Source: Zopfochytrium polystomum
Lineage: Eukaryota; Chytridiomycota; Chytridiomycetes; Chytridiales; Chytridiaceae
Reading direction: 5' to 3'
Assembly: GCA_025765615.1 (NCBI GenBank)
Contig: JAIVFJ010000219.1
Coordinates: forward strand, 1 to 64,000
Length of the DNA: 64,000 bases
Part shown: positions 1 to 11,745 of the stretch, in pieces
Position numbering within the stretch: position 1 is the stretch's first letter
How the letters are laid out: each line of letters starts with the position of its first letter
Position numbers and translations under genes: made by a program
Notes under the pieces: generated by a model
Told to the model about the DNA's origin: nothing
Database searches by the model: none
What the model saw: only the letters and a program-made list of their open reading frames with translations

Positions 1-186
1 CTTTTCTTTTTTTCTTTGTTTCGCTACCGATTGCGGGGGTTAGCAGTAGTCGCCCCGACAGTCGAGCTCGGCGGCAATGAAAGGGATGAAAGGAAACGCG
101 ACGATAAGATGGGCAGAAAATGGGAGCGTTTCTTTTTTGGCAGGCGCAGGTTTGAGGAAGGAAGGAGGGAGAGAGTGGAGAGAAGC

Positions 187-224
<38 letters not shown>

Positions 225-410
225 GTCCTTCACGTCCTGGAGGAAAAGAAATGAAAGAAAGGAGAAAAAAGAAGGAACCAAGCCAGGAACCAAGCCACAA
301 AGGCGAAAGGCGACAGTGTGCACCGCCCTACCATAAGAAACGAAAACAAACCCACACACACAGACAGCCCGCACTTCCTATAAAGGAAAGGAAAAAGGGA
401 AAAAACCAGT
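1..410. other. 3' flank with a long poly(A) tract
   Basis: No gene is supported here. It is the downstream flank of the minus-strand membrane-protein gene that ends at 411. It carries a 35-base A run (189-223) and otherwise purine-rich low-complexity sequence. Open frames across the run are only lysine or phenylalanine strings. Confidence 0.6.
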
Positions 411-1931
411 TCAGAGCATGAGCAGGAAGATGGCAATCTCTCCAGCAAAGTACGCCCACGGCTAGTCGGGAGAGGGGAAGACGATGGGGGGACGGAGGGG
501 GGAAAACAAGTTGCCGGTCAGCAAGAAATCGGGAGAAAAAAAAAAAAAAAAGGCCCCCCTCACCTCCGGGAACGAGCCGCACGGGTCGACGCGCTTCCTT
601 TCTGCGGCGAGGATGGCGCGGATGTCGAGGCCGGGGATGAGGATTCCCTCGGCGTGGCCGCGGGACTCGACGGGGTTCCGCTTCAGGCCGCGCGAGACGA
701 AGAACTGGGTGATCTGCGAGACGTACGACGAGGACGCCAGGAAGGCGAACGGGATCAGGGCCCATGGCCAGACGGGAATCTCATAGAGGTCGAACTGTTT
801 TGTTTGTTTGTTTGTTTTTTTTTAAATTTTTTTTTATTACTGTTAGTTGAGAAGGGAGGAGCACTAAAAAGAAAAAGGACAGCAACGAAACAAACCTGGA
901 ACCCGCAAATAAGCAACGCCTCTGCGGACGCGCAGGCAATGACGCACCACAGGAGCCACGAGACGACCGCAAACTCAGCGTACTGGCGGAGACTGGCGGG
1001 GTGCTCTGCCCACCAGACGATCGTTTCCGCGAGCTTTGGGTCGTCCGCGGTGCCGTCGCGGAGGTCGACCCACTGCCACGGGGTGAGGGGGAGGGCGGCG
1101 GGCTGCTCTTTGGAGGCGGGCGGGGCAAAGTAGCGCCAGCCGAGGAGGGCGAGGACGGTGGCGACCCAGGGGGCCGCGAGGAGGAAGAAGCGGCACCACT
1201 CCTTTGACGCGCCAAAGAGGATCTTGTCGGAGATGTCGTCCCAGTCGTCGCGGAGGTTCAGGAGGTATAGGGGAGCTTTTTTATTTTTTGGTTTTTTTTG
1301 GGAGGTGCAAGGGGGGAAAGGAGTTATTAGGGTTTCCACCCCCCGCGGACCGGTTTGGTTTTGGTGGTAGGTCATGCAGCTTTCCAGTCTCGCTCGGATT
1401 TCCGACCGACACACACACCCCATCAGAGCATCGACACTTACGAATAAAGTGGAGCACCACAATCAGCGTCCAGCAAATGGTTTTCCACACCAGGTTGGAA
1501 GTCCTCAGCTTCTCCAGCTCGGCGGGGTCGACGGGAACACTGAAGGATTGGTGCGGGGGTCAATCACTCGGACAACAAAGTGCCTGTGGAACCAAACGCC
1601 GACCAACTCACTCGCTCACTCACCCAGCGACGGCCTTTGGAAACTGCGGGTACGGGTCTTCGGGGTCGACGAGGGTGGACGGGCCGACGACGGAGATGGG
1701 GGGCTGCGGCGAAGGGGTGGGGCCGGGGCGGATGAGCGGGGTGCGCTCGTTGACGACGATGTGGATGCGCTTCGTGGTGGTGTTGGTGGTGGTGGACCTG
1801 ACGACGCCGTCCGCGCCGGTGGTTGTTTCGGTGTGGGACGAGGTGTGCACCTCGTACGGGACTGGGGACGCCGACGACAGCGACGAGGTCGTCGAGTCGG
1901 TGCGGACAGCGGAGCCGTTCGTGGTCGCCAT
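411..1931 (-). CDS. Predicted multi-pass membrane protein, unknown family
   Basis: Five exons can be joined by eye on the minus strand, starting at the ATG at 1931. The first exon encodes a Ser/Thr-rich hydrophilic head of about 100 residues. It contains ERTPLI, which fits the acidic dileucine vacuolar/endosomal sorting pattern ([DE]xxxL[LI]). Later exons encode at least four hydrophobic stretches: around VWKTICWTLIVVLHFI, RFFLLAAPWVATVLALLGW, VSWLLWCVIACASAEALLI and VWPWALIPFAFLA. A short last exon (about 411-460) ends in EIAIFLLML and a stop. Splicing keeps the frame through four phase-compatible introns, one of them an A/T-rich intron near 785-895. I do not recognise the family. A vacuolar or endosomal membrane location is inferred from the sorting motif only. 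The downstream neighbour on the same strand is an ABC transporter, with no obvious functional link. Confidence 0.6.
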
Positions 1932-2254
1932 CTCTCTCGCTCTGTCTCTCGTAGAAGGTAGGTTGGGCGAGGGCGAGGCCTTGTGGAGTGGAGGGGGTTG
2001 GGGTTGGTGGGTCGGTGGGTCGGTGGAGGTGTGTCGACTTCCAGAGAGATTCGTTTGTCTGCACTCTCTCGCTCTCTCCACCACCCACGCACACGCACGC
2101 ACACCGAAAATTTTTTGTTCTTTCTTTTCTCTTTTTTTATTTTTTTTTATTTTTTTATTTTTTTTTATTGGGGGGGATTCCTGGGAACGAATCAGCAAAA
2201 GAGGGGATTGTGGTTGTTCATGCGTTTCGCGCGTTACCTTTCTCAGCGCTACCG

Positions 2255-5200
2255 TCAATGGAAACGCCCGCCGCCCCTGCCGCCACCACCGCCGCCGCGG
2301 CGGCTGTCCAGGTCGACCACGTCGGCCGCCCCGTTCCCGCGGCGCAGCGCCACGGCGGGCTCCTTCTTGCCCTGCTCCTCCTCTTCCACCTCGCGCATCC
2401 ACATGTGGTAGTAAGTGCCGGCTCCCTCCGTCTCGAGCTTGGCGACCGATTCGTCCACAACCCCGCCGTCCTCCAGCCCGACCACCAGTCCTCGGAGTCC
2501 TTCCACAACCCCGCCCAAAAGTCCCTCTTTTTTGTGCCTTTTCAGATCCGCGAGGCGCTTCCCTCGCTCAAGTAGGTCGTCATGCGTTCCGCGCTCCACA
2601 ATCTTCCCTTCTTTGAGCACCAGGATACAATCGGCATGAATAATGGTTGACAATCGATGGGCGATGATAAGGGTGGTGCGGCGAGACGTGAGTTCTTGCA
2701 AGGACCGCTGAATGAGCACTTCTGTGGTGTTATCAAGAGCCGACGTGGCCTCATCAAGGAGAATGCTGAAACCACGGAGCAGTCGTTAGAGCTGGTTTCA
2801 CACAATGTCCAGCCACGAAAACAACAAAGCAACCCACATTTTCGGGTCTTTCAGGAGGGTGCGTGCGATTGCCACACGTTGTTTTTCGCCGCCGCTGAGA
2901 CGCAGTCCACGCTCTCCCACTTTCGTTTCGTACTGGTCTGGGAACGTCAAGATTCTGGCCGAAAGGGGGTCAGGAAAGCGAGTGTTCAATCATCCTCCCA
3001 CCTGTCGTGTATTTGCGCACGCTTCGCGGCTTCCACAACCTCGTCAAAGGATTTGGTCACGTCGCCATAACCGATGTTCTGCTCAGAATTAGTCCTCTTT
3101 CAGTACAAGAAAGAGCCCTTTCTCACATAGCCTATGCCGTTGTTGAACAAAACAGTGTCCTGAGGAACCACTCCTATGGCACGACGAAGGGAGGCTTGCG
3201 TTACACGGGAAATGTCTTGCCCATCAACCAAAATTCTTCCCGACGTTGGCTCGTACTGTTGTGTTGCGTAAGGTGAATTTTCCCTCCAACGAGAAGGGGT
3301 CACAACGCGGAACTTACAAATCGGAAAATGAGCCTGAAGATTGTGCTCTTGCCGGAACCAGAAGGACCAACTAAAGCCGTTGTCGTTTTTGCTGGGACAG
3401 AAAAGCTAACATTGCGCAGAGCCGTGACACGTTCGTCATAGCCAAAGGTAACGTTTTCTACATTCACAGTCAGCATTGTGCACAACAAGGACTGAGCAAA
3501 CACTTGCCAAACTCCACGCTTCCGTCTTTCACTGAAAGATTGGGCGCGCCCGGTAGGTCCTTCACAGTCGCATTTTCCTCCAATAGCTCAAACATGCTCT
3601 CCATGTCAATGAAATTCTGAATAGCGTTAAGGTGGTTGTTTTGTGGTCCTTGCAAAATGCATATTCACCTGCTGAATCATGCGGTAATAAGTTCCAAGGA
3701 AGTTGAGCGGCTGGTAAAGTTGCAAGATGTAGGTGATGAACATAATAAAATCTCCGATGGTCAACTCTCCAGCGACAACTCGACTGGCGCAGAGGAGACA
3801 GCCAGCGGTAAGACCCAGAGTAATAACAGTGTTTTGGGCCGTATTCAAAAATGACAGTGACGTGGTTGATTTCCAATCCGCTTCCTGGTATTCAATGAAA
3901 GACTTTTCAAAGCGATCAACCTCGTAGGCCTGGAAAATCGGATCAGTAAAGCTCCCAAACATATCGGAGTCTTACCTCGTTGTTGTAGTATTTCACGGTT
4001 TCGAAGTTGAGCAGAGAATCAACCGCTCGGGCTCGTGAAGCAGAGTCCAGCTTGGAGTGAGAAGAGTGAGAAAGACAAAGCATGTGGGATTTGACGCACC
4101 TGATTCATTTCTCTCCTAAATTTGGTTCTCCATTCGGTGATGACGATCGTCAAGAGAATGTACAAGCCCATAGTTACGAGAACAATGACACCAGTAGCAA
4201 TGTCGAACAGGTAGATAAACCAACCGGCGGCAAGGCCAATGTCCAAGAACACCGGGCCAATATTGAAAAGAATTGCCGAGAGCAATGATCCAATGGAAGA
4301 AGTACCCCGATCCATAACTCGAAGGACTTTTGAAACGGGTTAACAGAGTCCCACCATCACTCAGAAGAAAACATACCCTCCCCAGTTTTCCGGTTGATGT
4401 GGAACTGTAAACTCAGGGAGTGCAAGTGCTGAAGCATCTCCACTGATACCCGCCTCGTATTCGCCATCCACACTGGCGTCCATAGCAAGTTTTGCAGGGT
4501 TCCGAGGATTCCAGCTCCACCTTGAAGATATCTCAGAAAGCAGAAAGTCAGGACAGCACCCCAGGCGTAGTATCGGTCGCGCTCGCCGGGTGGAACAGTG
4601 GATAGCGCATCAACCAACATCTTGTACTGCATGGGAACAATAACATTTACGACACGCCCAACAGCAAGGGTTGCGAAACATCCGACAAGAAAGAGCTTGA
4701 GTCTAAACCCTTTGGGCTGGAGGAATGGAACCAATCGGCGCATATTCTTGGACGCATTGGCCCACGCTGGCTTTGGTTTAGCTCCATTTGCTGACTGAGC
4801 CCCGGCTTCAGCTTCCACATCGGGAGTGGCGAGCTTGCGGCGATCGCTAATGGTGATCGCGAAATGTGCCACACCAGCAACCAGGAGTATAAATGTTTGA
4901 GCCAGACATGCCCCTGCAAAAGTCCAGTCCGTTGGCGTGACGGAGCCCGTGGTGCCACTTCCAAGGACCAAAACGGACCACCACTGGTTTAACTGAACTA
5001 TTGAAGTAGCCAGTGCGACGGTCCAAAGCGAATGCGTCCAAAAGGAAGAAAGCTTCGATTGCGAACGGCTTGGATGGAGGAGAGCAAAGGATGTTGCAAC
5101 CGCGGCAAGAATCCACGCGGTCGCTTGTCCGAAATCCGACACAATCCGCGCCGCGTAATGCTCACGTTGTGGGATTGCGGACGGACCGGTCTGCAAAATC

Positions 5201-5692
5201 GTTTGGGCTGCATCGATTACGATGCAAACAACACTGCATATGGCAGCAATGGCTGGCGCCCATCGTAACGTCAAAGGGTACTTGGCGCTCGTTGCCCTCA
5301 AAGTTTCCTCGGCGCCGAGATTCTTAAACGAAAAAAAGGGGTCAGGCACTCGCTACCATGCACAGAAAGGCAGATCTCTACGCTACCTCTGAGTTGGGTT
5401 GACCCGTCGAAGGATTGAGCAAGGGCGATCTTTCAGCGGCTGACGGATCCGCGGAGCCGCCTCTGGGCGCCTTCAAAGTCGACAAGACGACAGCAATGAC
5501 CAGGCCGACAGCAACAAAGAGAACCAGAGCCGCAGCGATAGAGTCCACCAAGCATGGTGCTACGAGGAACGAGCCAGGGTAGGAAGGCAATAAGGGCGTT
5601 ACGGGACAGAACGGGCTGAATGCATTGAGGGCCGGGTCGCGTTTGGCGAGAATGGCTGGAAGGACTGGATTTCCATCCATTTGAAAATCCAT
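2255..5692 (-). CDS. ABC half-transporter, Hmt1/ABCB6-like
   Basis: This is a half-size ABC exporter built from many short exons. The N-terminal part has several extra membrane segments (TMD0-like), including [17 protein letters not shown] and [19 protein letters not shown] six-helix ABC membrane domain follows, containing [18 protein letters not shown], a junction typical of ABCB6/Hmt1 proteins. The nucleotide-binding domain has Walker [10 protein letters not shown] (about 3340-3370), a Q-loop in [10 protein letters not shown], signature [12 protein letters not shown] (about 2870-2910), Walker [13 protein letters not shown] and the switch histidine in IIAHRLST. The tail is Asp/Glu- and Gly-rich. 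Known Hmt1 proteins are vacuolar/endosomal and transport phytochelatin-metal or porphyrin-like conjugates, so a heavy-metal or haem-precursor role is inferred from family. The start at 5692 lies 40 bp from the divergent zinc-finger gene. An ATG at 5680 is an alternative start. Confidence 0.88.
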
Positions 5693-5732
5693 CTTTTGTT
5701 CTGTTCTCGCCACAAACGACAAACTATCTTGG

Positions 5733-7164
5733 ATGCGACGAAAGCGGCCACGGTCCGAGAGCTGCGCTGCTTCGCCAACCTCGGCAACCGACGCGGCGAC
5801 CGTTCTAACTGCACGACCGGATGTTCTTAATCCTGACCTATTCGATCCATCGAGACTCTTCCGGGATACATCGGTGGTGTCCGCCCTGCACCCAACTCCA
5901 ACAACTCCGTCGTCCGCAGCGATCGTCGACCAAGCCATGAACGTCGCCCGCGGCAATCCACTACTCTCTACTCCACTCACGTCAGCATTCAATCTTAAGT
6001 CCTATGAGTTAAAGAAACTTAAGCTATCCGCAGAGCCGTCTCCAAAAGAGCGCACCTTGGAAAGACTAGGTCTGTTGTTTAAAGTGATGCAACTTTTTGG
6101 TGAACTGAATCAACTCTTAAACAGGGCGCGCCGCACAAACTGTTCCCGTTCGACCCCCAATATACGTTGAGCATTCAGAAGAAACCAAAATCGACATCTC
6201 AGCGCACTTGGACAGCGATGTGGGTCGTCACTTTCTCTCGCGCGTAATATTGAGAGGAGGCCTTTCTGGCCTCGTCGTTGTTCTCAGAAACTTTCGGAAA
6301 CTCACTATGGACGAAGAATACGGCACCCATGGAGAAACGATGCCCACCTCCGCACCAACAGCACACGAGGCCTCTGCACGTTTGGATGAGACTTCTGGCT
6401 TGGAAATCGACGATCTGGATTTTGAAATTGACGACGCGTTGAACTCGGTGGAATTTTTCAATGGAGCGAGTGCTATTCCATCGGACATTGCCTCTCCTTC
6501 GCTGCAGAATACTCCTGCGCTGACGGCCGAGACCTCTCAATCGCAGACGGCCTCGCCCATTGAAGACGTTCCCCCACAAGCACTCCAAGCTGCTTCGCCC
6601 ACCTCCTCGCATGCACCTGCGGCTTCCCCCAGCGAAGTCGTAGCCTCGCAAGAACCCCGCCCGTCGGTTCCACGAGATGTTATCCTTTCGAGTGAACCAA
6701 TGTCTTTCACAGAAATGCTGGAATTGGACCTAAACGTATCAGAGCCTTCGCGTTTCGAAGCCACACCGCCGTCACCTGATCCACCAATGTCAGTTCCTTT
6801 AGATCCTCTCTTTGAGAGCGCGGAATACTACTCATCTTTTGCCGACGCGGCAACATCAAGCCAAAATACCCCTACTGCGTCCGAGCGTGATGATATGGCA
6901 TGTTCAGAGTCTGGCGGTGATCTTGTTCCCGAAGACATTCTCAAGCTCAAGAAGAACCCAAGAACCAACTTATACCACTGCCCTTATCAAGATTGCAGTG
7001 TGATGCTTACGCGACGGTACAACCTTAAGATACACTACATGACACACCTTGGTCCGTCGTGGAAGCTATTCCAATGTCCAGAGTGTGAAAGAAGTTTCAA
7101 CCGTAAGAACGACGTTATGCGCCATCGCATCAGCAAACATAATGTCCCTCCCCCCTCTCTCTAA
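5733..7164 (+). CDS. C2H2 zinc-finger transcription factor
   Basis: The ATG at 5733 opens a frame beginning MRRKRPRSES. It splices across a short intron (about 6071-6124) into a second long exon that runs to the stop at 7164. The body is acidic and Ser/Pro-rich, as in fungal activation domains (for example LEIDDLDFEIDDAL). Two zinc fingers close the protein. The first is C-x4-C-x12-H-x3-H around 6976-7045. The second is C-x2-C-x12-H-x4-H around 7075-7140. Each finger lies in a typical sequence context (YNLKIHYMTH; FNRKNDVMRHRISKH). DNA binding is inferred from the fingers; the target genes cannot be told. AATAAATAAA overlaps and follows the stop and probably serves as the poly(A) signal. If the first exon is wrong, the next good start is the ATG at 6307. 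Confidence 0.72.
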
Positions 7165-7296
7165 ATAAATAAACACACGCTATTTTATTGTACATTGTGT
7201 ACATTAACTTTTCTTGAGGAATCTTGTCGCACTTGTGTCGGCTCAACTTGGGCGGCGAGAATGAACAAATATTCAATTTTTTGGAGAAGGGCATAA

Positions 7297-9909
7297 ATGA
7301 GCGCGGACAATGATTCAGACTCGGAGGCGCTGATCACTGCCCTCATTGCAGCCGATGCATCAGAGAACAGACATCGGCCGACGCTCAGCAGAAAGCGACC
7401 GGCTGAAGATGAGGATCTGAGTGACTCGGCCCTGGACAGGTGAGAGACGACCCCGGCAAAGAACCGTTTGCTCTCTCTCTCGCTCTTGTTGAAACAAAGA
7501 GCAGCATTTTCGACGACGGCTCGTCCGATGGTCGTGAGAACTGGCCGGCCAGGAAGCGCAAAGCGAAATCGTCAAAGCCGACCGCCGGTGTGCGGTGGTC
7601 ATCCGAGGAACTCGACCGCCTGAAAGACGGGATTGTAAGTGGCTTCACACGAAATCTTGCCCCGCAGGCGCTCATTTTTGTTCTTGACATTCGGACCTGG
7701 ACCGGTGCAGGCGAGATTCGGCTACGGGTCGTGGAAGATCATCGCACGGCACGTGAAGAGTCGCGACTCCCTGCAGTGCAAGAACCGAGCGCGATCTCTT
7801 GCGATCGCGAAATCGTCGACGACGGAGCCCAACGCGCCGAAGCCGCACGAAAGATTCGCCGATGCGGAGGGCCCGTCCACGACGAACGAAGGCGCGGAAG
7901 CCCAAGGCTGGTCGGGTGGCACAACCGAAAGCCGCGAGGTGCAAACACCGACCAGCAGCACGACGGCAGCGCAAACGGCAGACGTTCGTGAACCATCATC
8001 CCTCGCAGAAGCAAGACCGCCGACTCTGTCCACCGCCGTCTTGTCCAACAGCACATGCACACTGTCCCTCACCGCTCCTCATTCGATCGAGATCGAGGGC
8101 GTGCCCGAGTTTTTCACGAGGTCGAAATCAAAACAAAAGACGCCCGAGCGGTACCTCCGCATTCGCAACTTTATACTCACGGGTTGGGAAAAGACCAAGC
8201 CTGCTCCGTATAGCAAAACCGCTGCGCGACGGGGTTTGAATGGGGAGGGTGACGTGCACGCCATTGCCCGGGTGCATGCGTTCTTGGAGCGGGAAGGCTT
8301 TATCAACAACATCACCGAGACATCCAGCCGGGGAAGAAAAGAGGCTGACAGCAACGAAAAGTCGTTCAACTCGTTTTCTTTCAAGTAAGTGCCGTAATTG
8401 AGTGATGTCGGGCTCGCATGCCTGATCTCAGCTTCTCAGTTCAGAGGTTGGAAGGCGGGCACGACGAGTGCGAAACGATAAAGGAGAATGGTATGACATG
8501 GATCCTACACGTTTTTTGGTTTGTTTAGCCTCACAGTAATCTCTTCAATTATCAAGGGTGAACATCAACGACTTGAAGGACGGGCGTGTCATTGTTCATG
8601 GCGAGGATGGTGAGCCGCTGTCTGATCAGTCTGATGACGACGATAAAGTCGACATGCGCCTTCTTGCGAAAAACGCAAAGTTTTTCGCAGACGAGGAGCT
8701 TGCCAAACGTACGTGCGATAGCCTTTTTTTGTTTGCACTCTCGCACCCTTTGCTCCAACACCCCTTTCACCAGACGATGTCAATCTGTTGGCTATAAAAC
8801 GACGCCAGCTGCACCGCAAGTTCTTCCACTACAATGAGACCGACGTGAATGATCCTTTTCGACTGATTCCAGTTCGCCGCTACCGTTCAGGAAACAAAGA
8901 CACAAAAACCCTCGCACCCCAAGCGCCGTTCGCCCTCGTCGTCAACCGAGCTTCATTGGTAAATAGACCCTTCAAAGTTCGCCTCAGCTAAAAAAAAATA
9001 AAAAAATAAAAAAACGTAGATTGTAATGGATTTCCACGCGCACCTTGCCGAAACGGAAATCATTGGCCTCCTTGGCGGTACCTACGACGCGGAATCCCGC
9101 CTACTACGGGTGGAGGACGTATTTCCGTGCAAGAGCGTGAGCACGGGGATCCAGTGCGAAATCGAGCCCGAGTCGGCGGTGCAGGCGCACATTTACTTTT
9201 CGAACGCCGGGCGGGCGGTGGTCGGGTGGTACCACTCGCACCCGACGTTTGATCCGAATCCGTCGGTGAGGGACGTGGAGACGCAGGCAGAGCACCAGCG
9301 GTTGTTCAAGCGGGACGAGGACGCGGTGGAGCCGTTTGTCGGGGCGATTTTGACGCCGTGGGAGACGGCGGGGGCGGGCGGTGGCACATCGGCGGCGACG
9401 CAGTCGTCCGCCGACCCGTCCGAGGCGGGCAGGTCCGGTGCGTTGCGGTCGTTGCAGAGCAAGGTGACTTGGTTGCGCGTCGAAAAGGTGCCCAATGCCC
9501 AGTCAAAGCTCAGCCACGGTGCGTTAAGGGCTGTGCGTTGCTTGTGGTTGACTGTCCTTCGCAGGTGATCCCTTCGAGTGCGACGTCCAGTTCGAGTCTT
9601 CAGACACAGCGAACTGTGTAGTGCGGGATAAGTTGAAGGATCTTGCGAGTGAATATAGGAACTATGAGTCGTAAGTGTTGATTTGTAGATTGTCCCTGTG
9701 ACGCGTCTTCTTACTGTCTGCCTCCATTCAACAGTCGAGTGGACATGACAAAGCGATATGGTGGCTTTGAACCTCCAATCCTGCGGTTAGATAAGACGCT
9801 AGAGTCGCTTCGGTGTTCAGCTGGACATGAACGGAGCCAGTCGGAGCTCGAAGACCTTATCGAGTTTGTTCGAGGGCTTTTCGTCCCTGGCCGTGTCCCA
9901 GAGGGTTGA
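7297..9909 (+). CDS. MYSM1: MYSM1-like histone H2A deubiquitinase (SANT-SWIRM-JAMM)
   Basis: Eight or more exons splice into one protein with three domains in MYSM1 order. A SANT/Myb repeat spans the intron at 7635-7710 (VRWSSEELDRLKDGI then ARFGYGSWKIIARHV). A SWIRM domain follows (EIEGVPEFF to VHAFLEREGFINN, about 8085-8310). The C-terminal MPN+ domain lies at 9020-9380. Its JAMM motif HSHPTFDPNPSVRD, preceded by GWY, keeps the H-x-H-x7-S-x2-D zinc ligands, and an upstream Glu lies in LAETEIIG. The enzyme should therefore be an active zinc isopeptidase. Animal MYSM1 removes monoubiquitin from histone H2A, so the nuclear chromatin role is inferred from that family. Exon junctions are clean GT-AG (7440-7504, 7635-7710, 8385-8439, 8491-8556), and the stop is at 9909. 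The next gene converges from the minus strand. Confidence 0.9.
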
Positions 9910-10069
9910 GGAATTTCGAATTGAGCCCTTCCACGGAACAGGATCATAGCCGAGCGATAACTGCCACGCGGGGGTTATGGGTGCACCTCTTCAAAATAAG
10001 AAAAGGACTCAATTTGAACAACATGAGGACACGCTTTATTTTTGCTCTTCAACGAAACGGGTACACCCA

Positions 10070-10899
10070 CTAGAATTTGGCCATGGTCATGGTGGCGCCA
10101 CCATCCATAAAGATAACATTGCCCGTAATGTGGGCAGAGGCTCGGGAGCAAAGGAACAGAGCAAGACCAGCCATGTCCTCGGTGGTACCAATGCGACCTG
10201 TCAATAATCGCACGTTAAGAACGAATCACCAGAATGAAAAAGTACGCGTACCCATTGGCTGCTGGGCTTGCAAGACATCCTTGGCATTTTCAAGTCCAAA
10301 GCTAGAATGTGAGGTCAGCAGAGAATTGCCAAACCACATAGAGCGAGATAGAGCCGGAGGGAACCCACGTTGTCATCCTCGAAGGGAACACGCCCGGTGC
10401 GATGGCATTGACGGTAATGTAGTCCTTGCCGTAGGTCACAGCCAGAAGGCGGGTGAGATGGTTGACGGCCGCCTTGGAGGTGTTGTCTTGAATGCAACGT
10501 TTGTTTTTTTTTTTTTGTTTTTTTTTTTTTGGTTTTTTTAAATTTAGTTTCAGGATTTCTACAAGAATGTGATGCACGTACAAGACCACGTCCCGTCACC
10601 GGCGGCCGCGAGGTTCATTTCGGCCACGGGCGAGACGCTCGCAACGGAGCTGATGTTGATGACACGGCCGGGGTCGTTGTTGGTGGCGTTCTTTGCCAGG
10701 AGGGGCGACAGGCTGGTGCGAGACAAAAAACGGGTGAGAAGAAATTCATATGCAAAAACGACAAAAACCAGCGTTTGAGTCACTCACGCGACCGTCAGGT
10801 AGAAGATGCTCTTGACGTTGAGCGCAAAGAGCCGGTCCCAACCGTCTTTCTCGTTAAAGTTGTCGATGGGGTTTCCCCACGACATGCCCGCGCTATAGA

Positions 10900-10936
<37 letters not shown>

Positions 10937-11517
10937 CGCTTGTGTTGGAAGGGAGGCGTCGGAGGACCGCAACGAAGATCTAGAACTCAACTTGTTCACA
11001 AGGATGTGGAGCTTTGTTTCTAGCTTCTTGATGTGATCGGCGAGTGCCTCGGCGTTCGCGCGGCTGGTCAGGTCGGCCTGAAGGGGGATGCACTTTCCAG
11101 AGCCGCCGAGCGCGTTCAGCTCCTTTGCCGTCTCCTCGACGACCTTGAGCTTGCGCGACGCAATGTAGACTAGGTGTTTTTGCTTGTTAGAACCGCAACC
11201 GCCCTTCCTCGATCACCCACCTCTGGCGGCGCCATTCTTGACCAGCGCGGCGGCGATCACTGCGTAGGAGAGCGTTGTTAGCGAATCGACCAAACCTGGA
11301 GGGAGAAAGGACTGCTGTGCTTTTTTTTTTTTTTTTTTTTTTTTTTTTTGTTTGGTTCTAGTGGGGCCTGAACAACTTGCACTGCACTGCTGCTGGCCTT
11401 CGCTCCCTCTCGCGCCTCGCGCCCTCGCTTACTCTTTCCAATGCCGGTGCCGCCACCGGTGACGAGAGCAACCTTGCCCTCGACGCTGAAGAGCTTGGCG
11501 ATGTTCAGCTGATCCAT
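10070..11517 (-). CDS. Short-chain dehydrogenase/reductase (SDR)
   Basis: This is a classical SDR of about 290 residues split by at least seven introns. It has the cofactor motif TGGGTGIGK near the N-terminus, NNAG in the central strand, catalytic Ser in NISSV, and YNTSK as the Y-x3-K active site. The tyrosine codon is itself split by an intron (T at about 10577, AC at about 10481). Read unspliced, the catalytic tyrosine appears to be missing. The C-terminus (ITGNVIFMDGGATMTMAKF) is typical of SDRs with an extended final strand. The resemblance is to fungal SDRs annotated as RhlG-like or 3-oxoacyl reductases; the substrate cannot be told. The start at 11517 gives MDQLNIAKLFSVEGKVALVTGG. Two introns hold homopolymer runs of 29-31 bases. 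Confidence 0.87.
10903..11349. repeat. Homopolymer tracts inside SDR introns
   Basis: An A31 run (10903-10933) and a T29 run (11321-11349) both lie in introns of the minus-strand SDR gene. The first reads as a T tract just upstream of its 3' splice site (TTTGCTTCTATAG); the second reads as an A tract in mid-intron. Confidence 0.85.
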
Positions 11518-11745
11518 TGCGTGTGTGTGTGGGGCGGTGGGCGTGTGACGTTCGTTTCCGGAAAAAGGATTTCTTTCTTTTTTGTTTGTTTGATTCTATT
11601 TCTCCTCTGTTCCTTTTCTGCGGGTGGAACTCTTCGCCAAACAACGGCGAATTCCTTTTCCCGAGTTAACATATGTAAAAAAATCTCGGTTAAATTTGTA
11701 TCGTCCCGAACCGCCCGATGCCTGTTCCGCTCATGGATGGGCCGC

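Noticed and set aside
10903..10933. CRISPR-like or structured repeat arrays
   Set aside because: All repeats found are microsatellites or homopolymers; no direct repeats with unique spacers exist, and the genome is eukaryotic.
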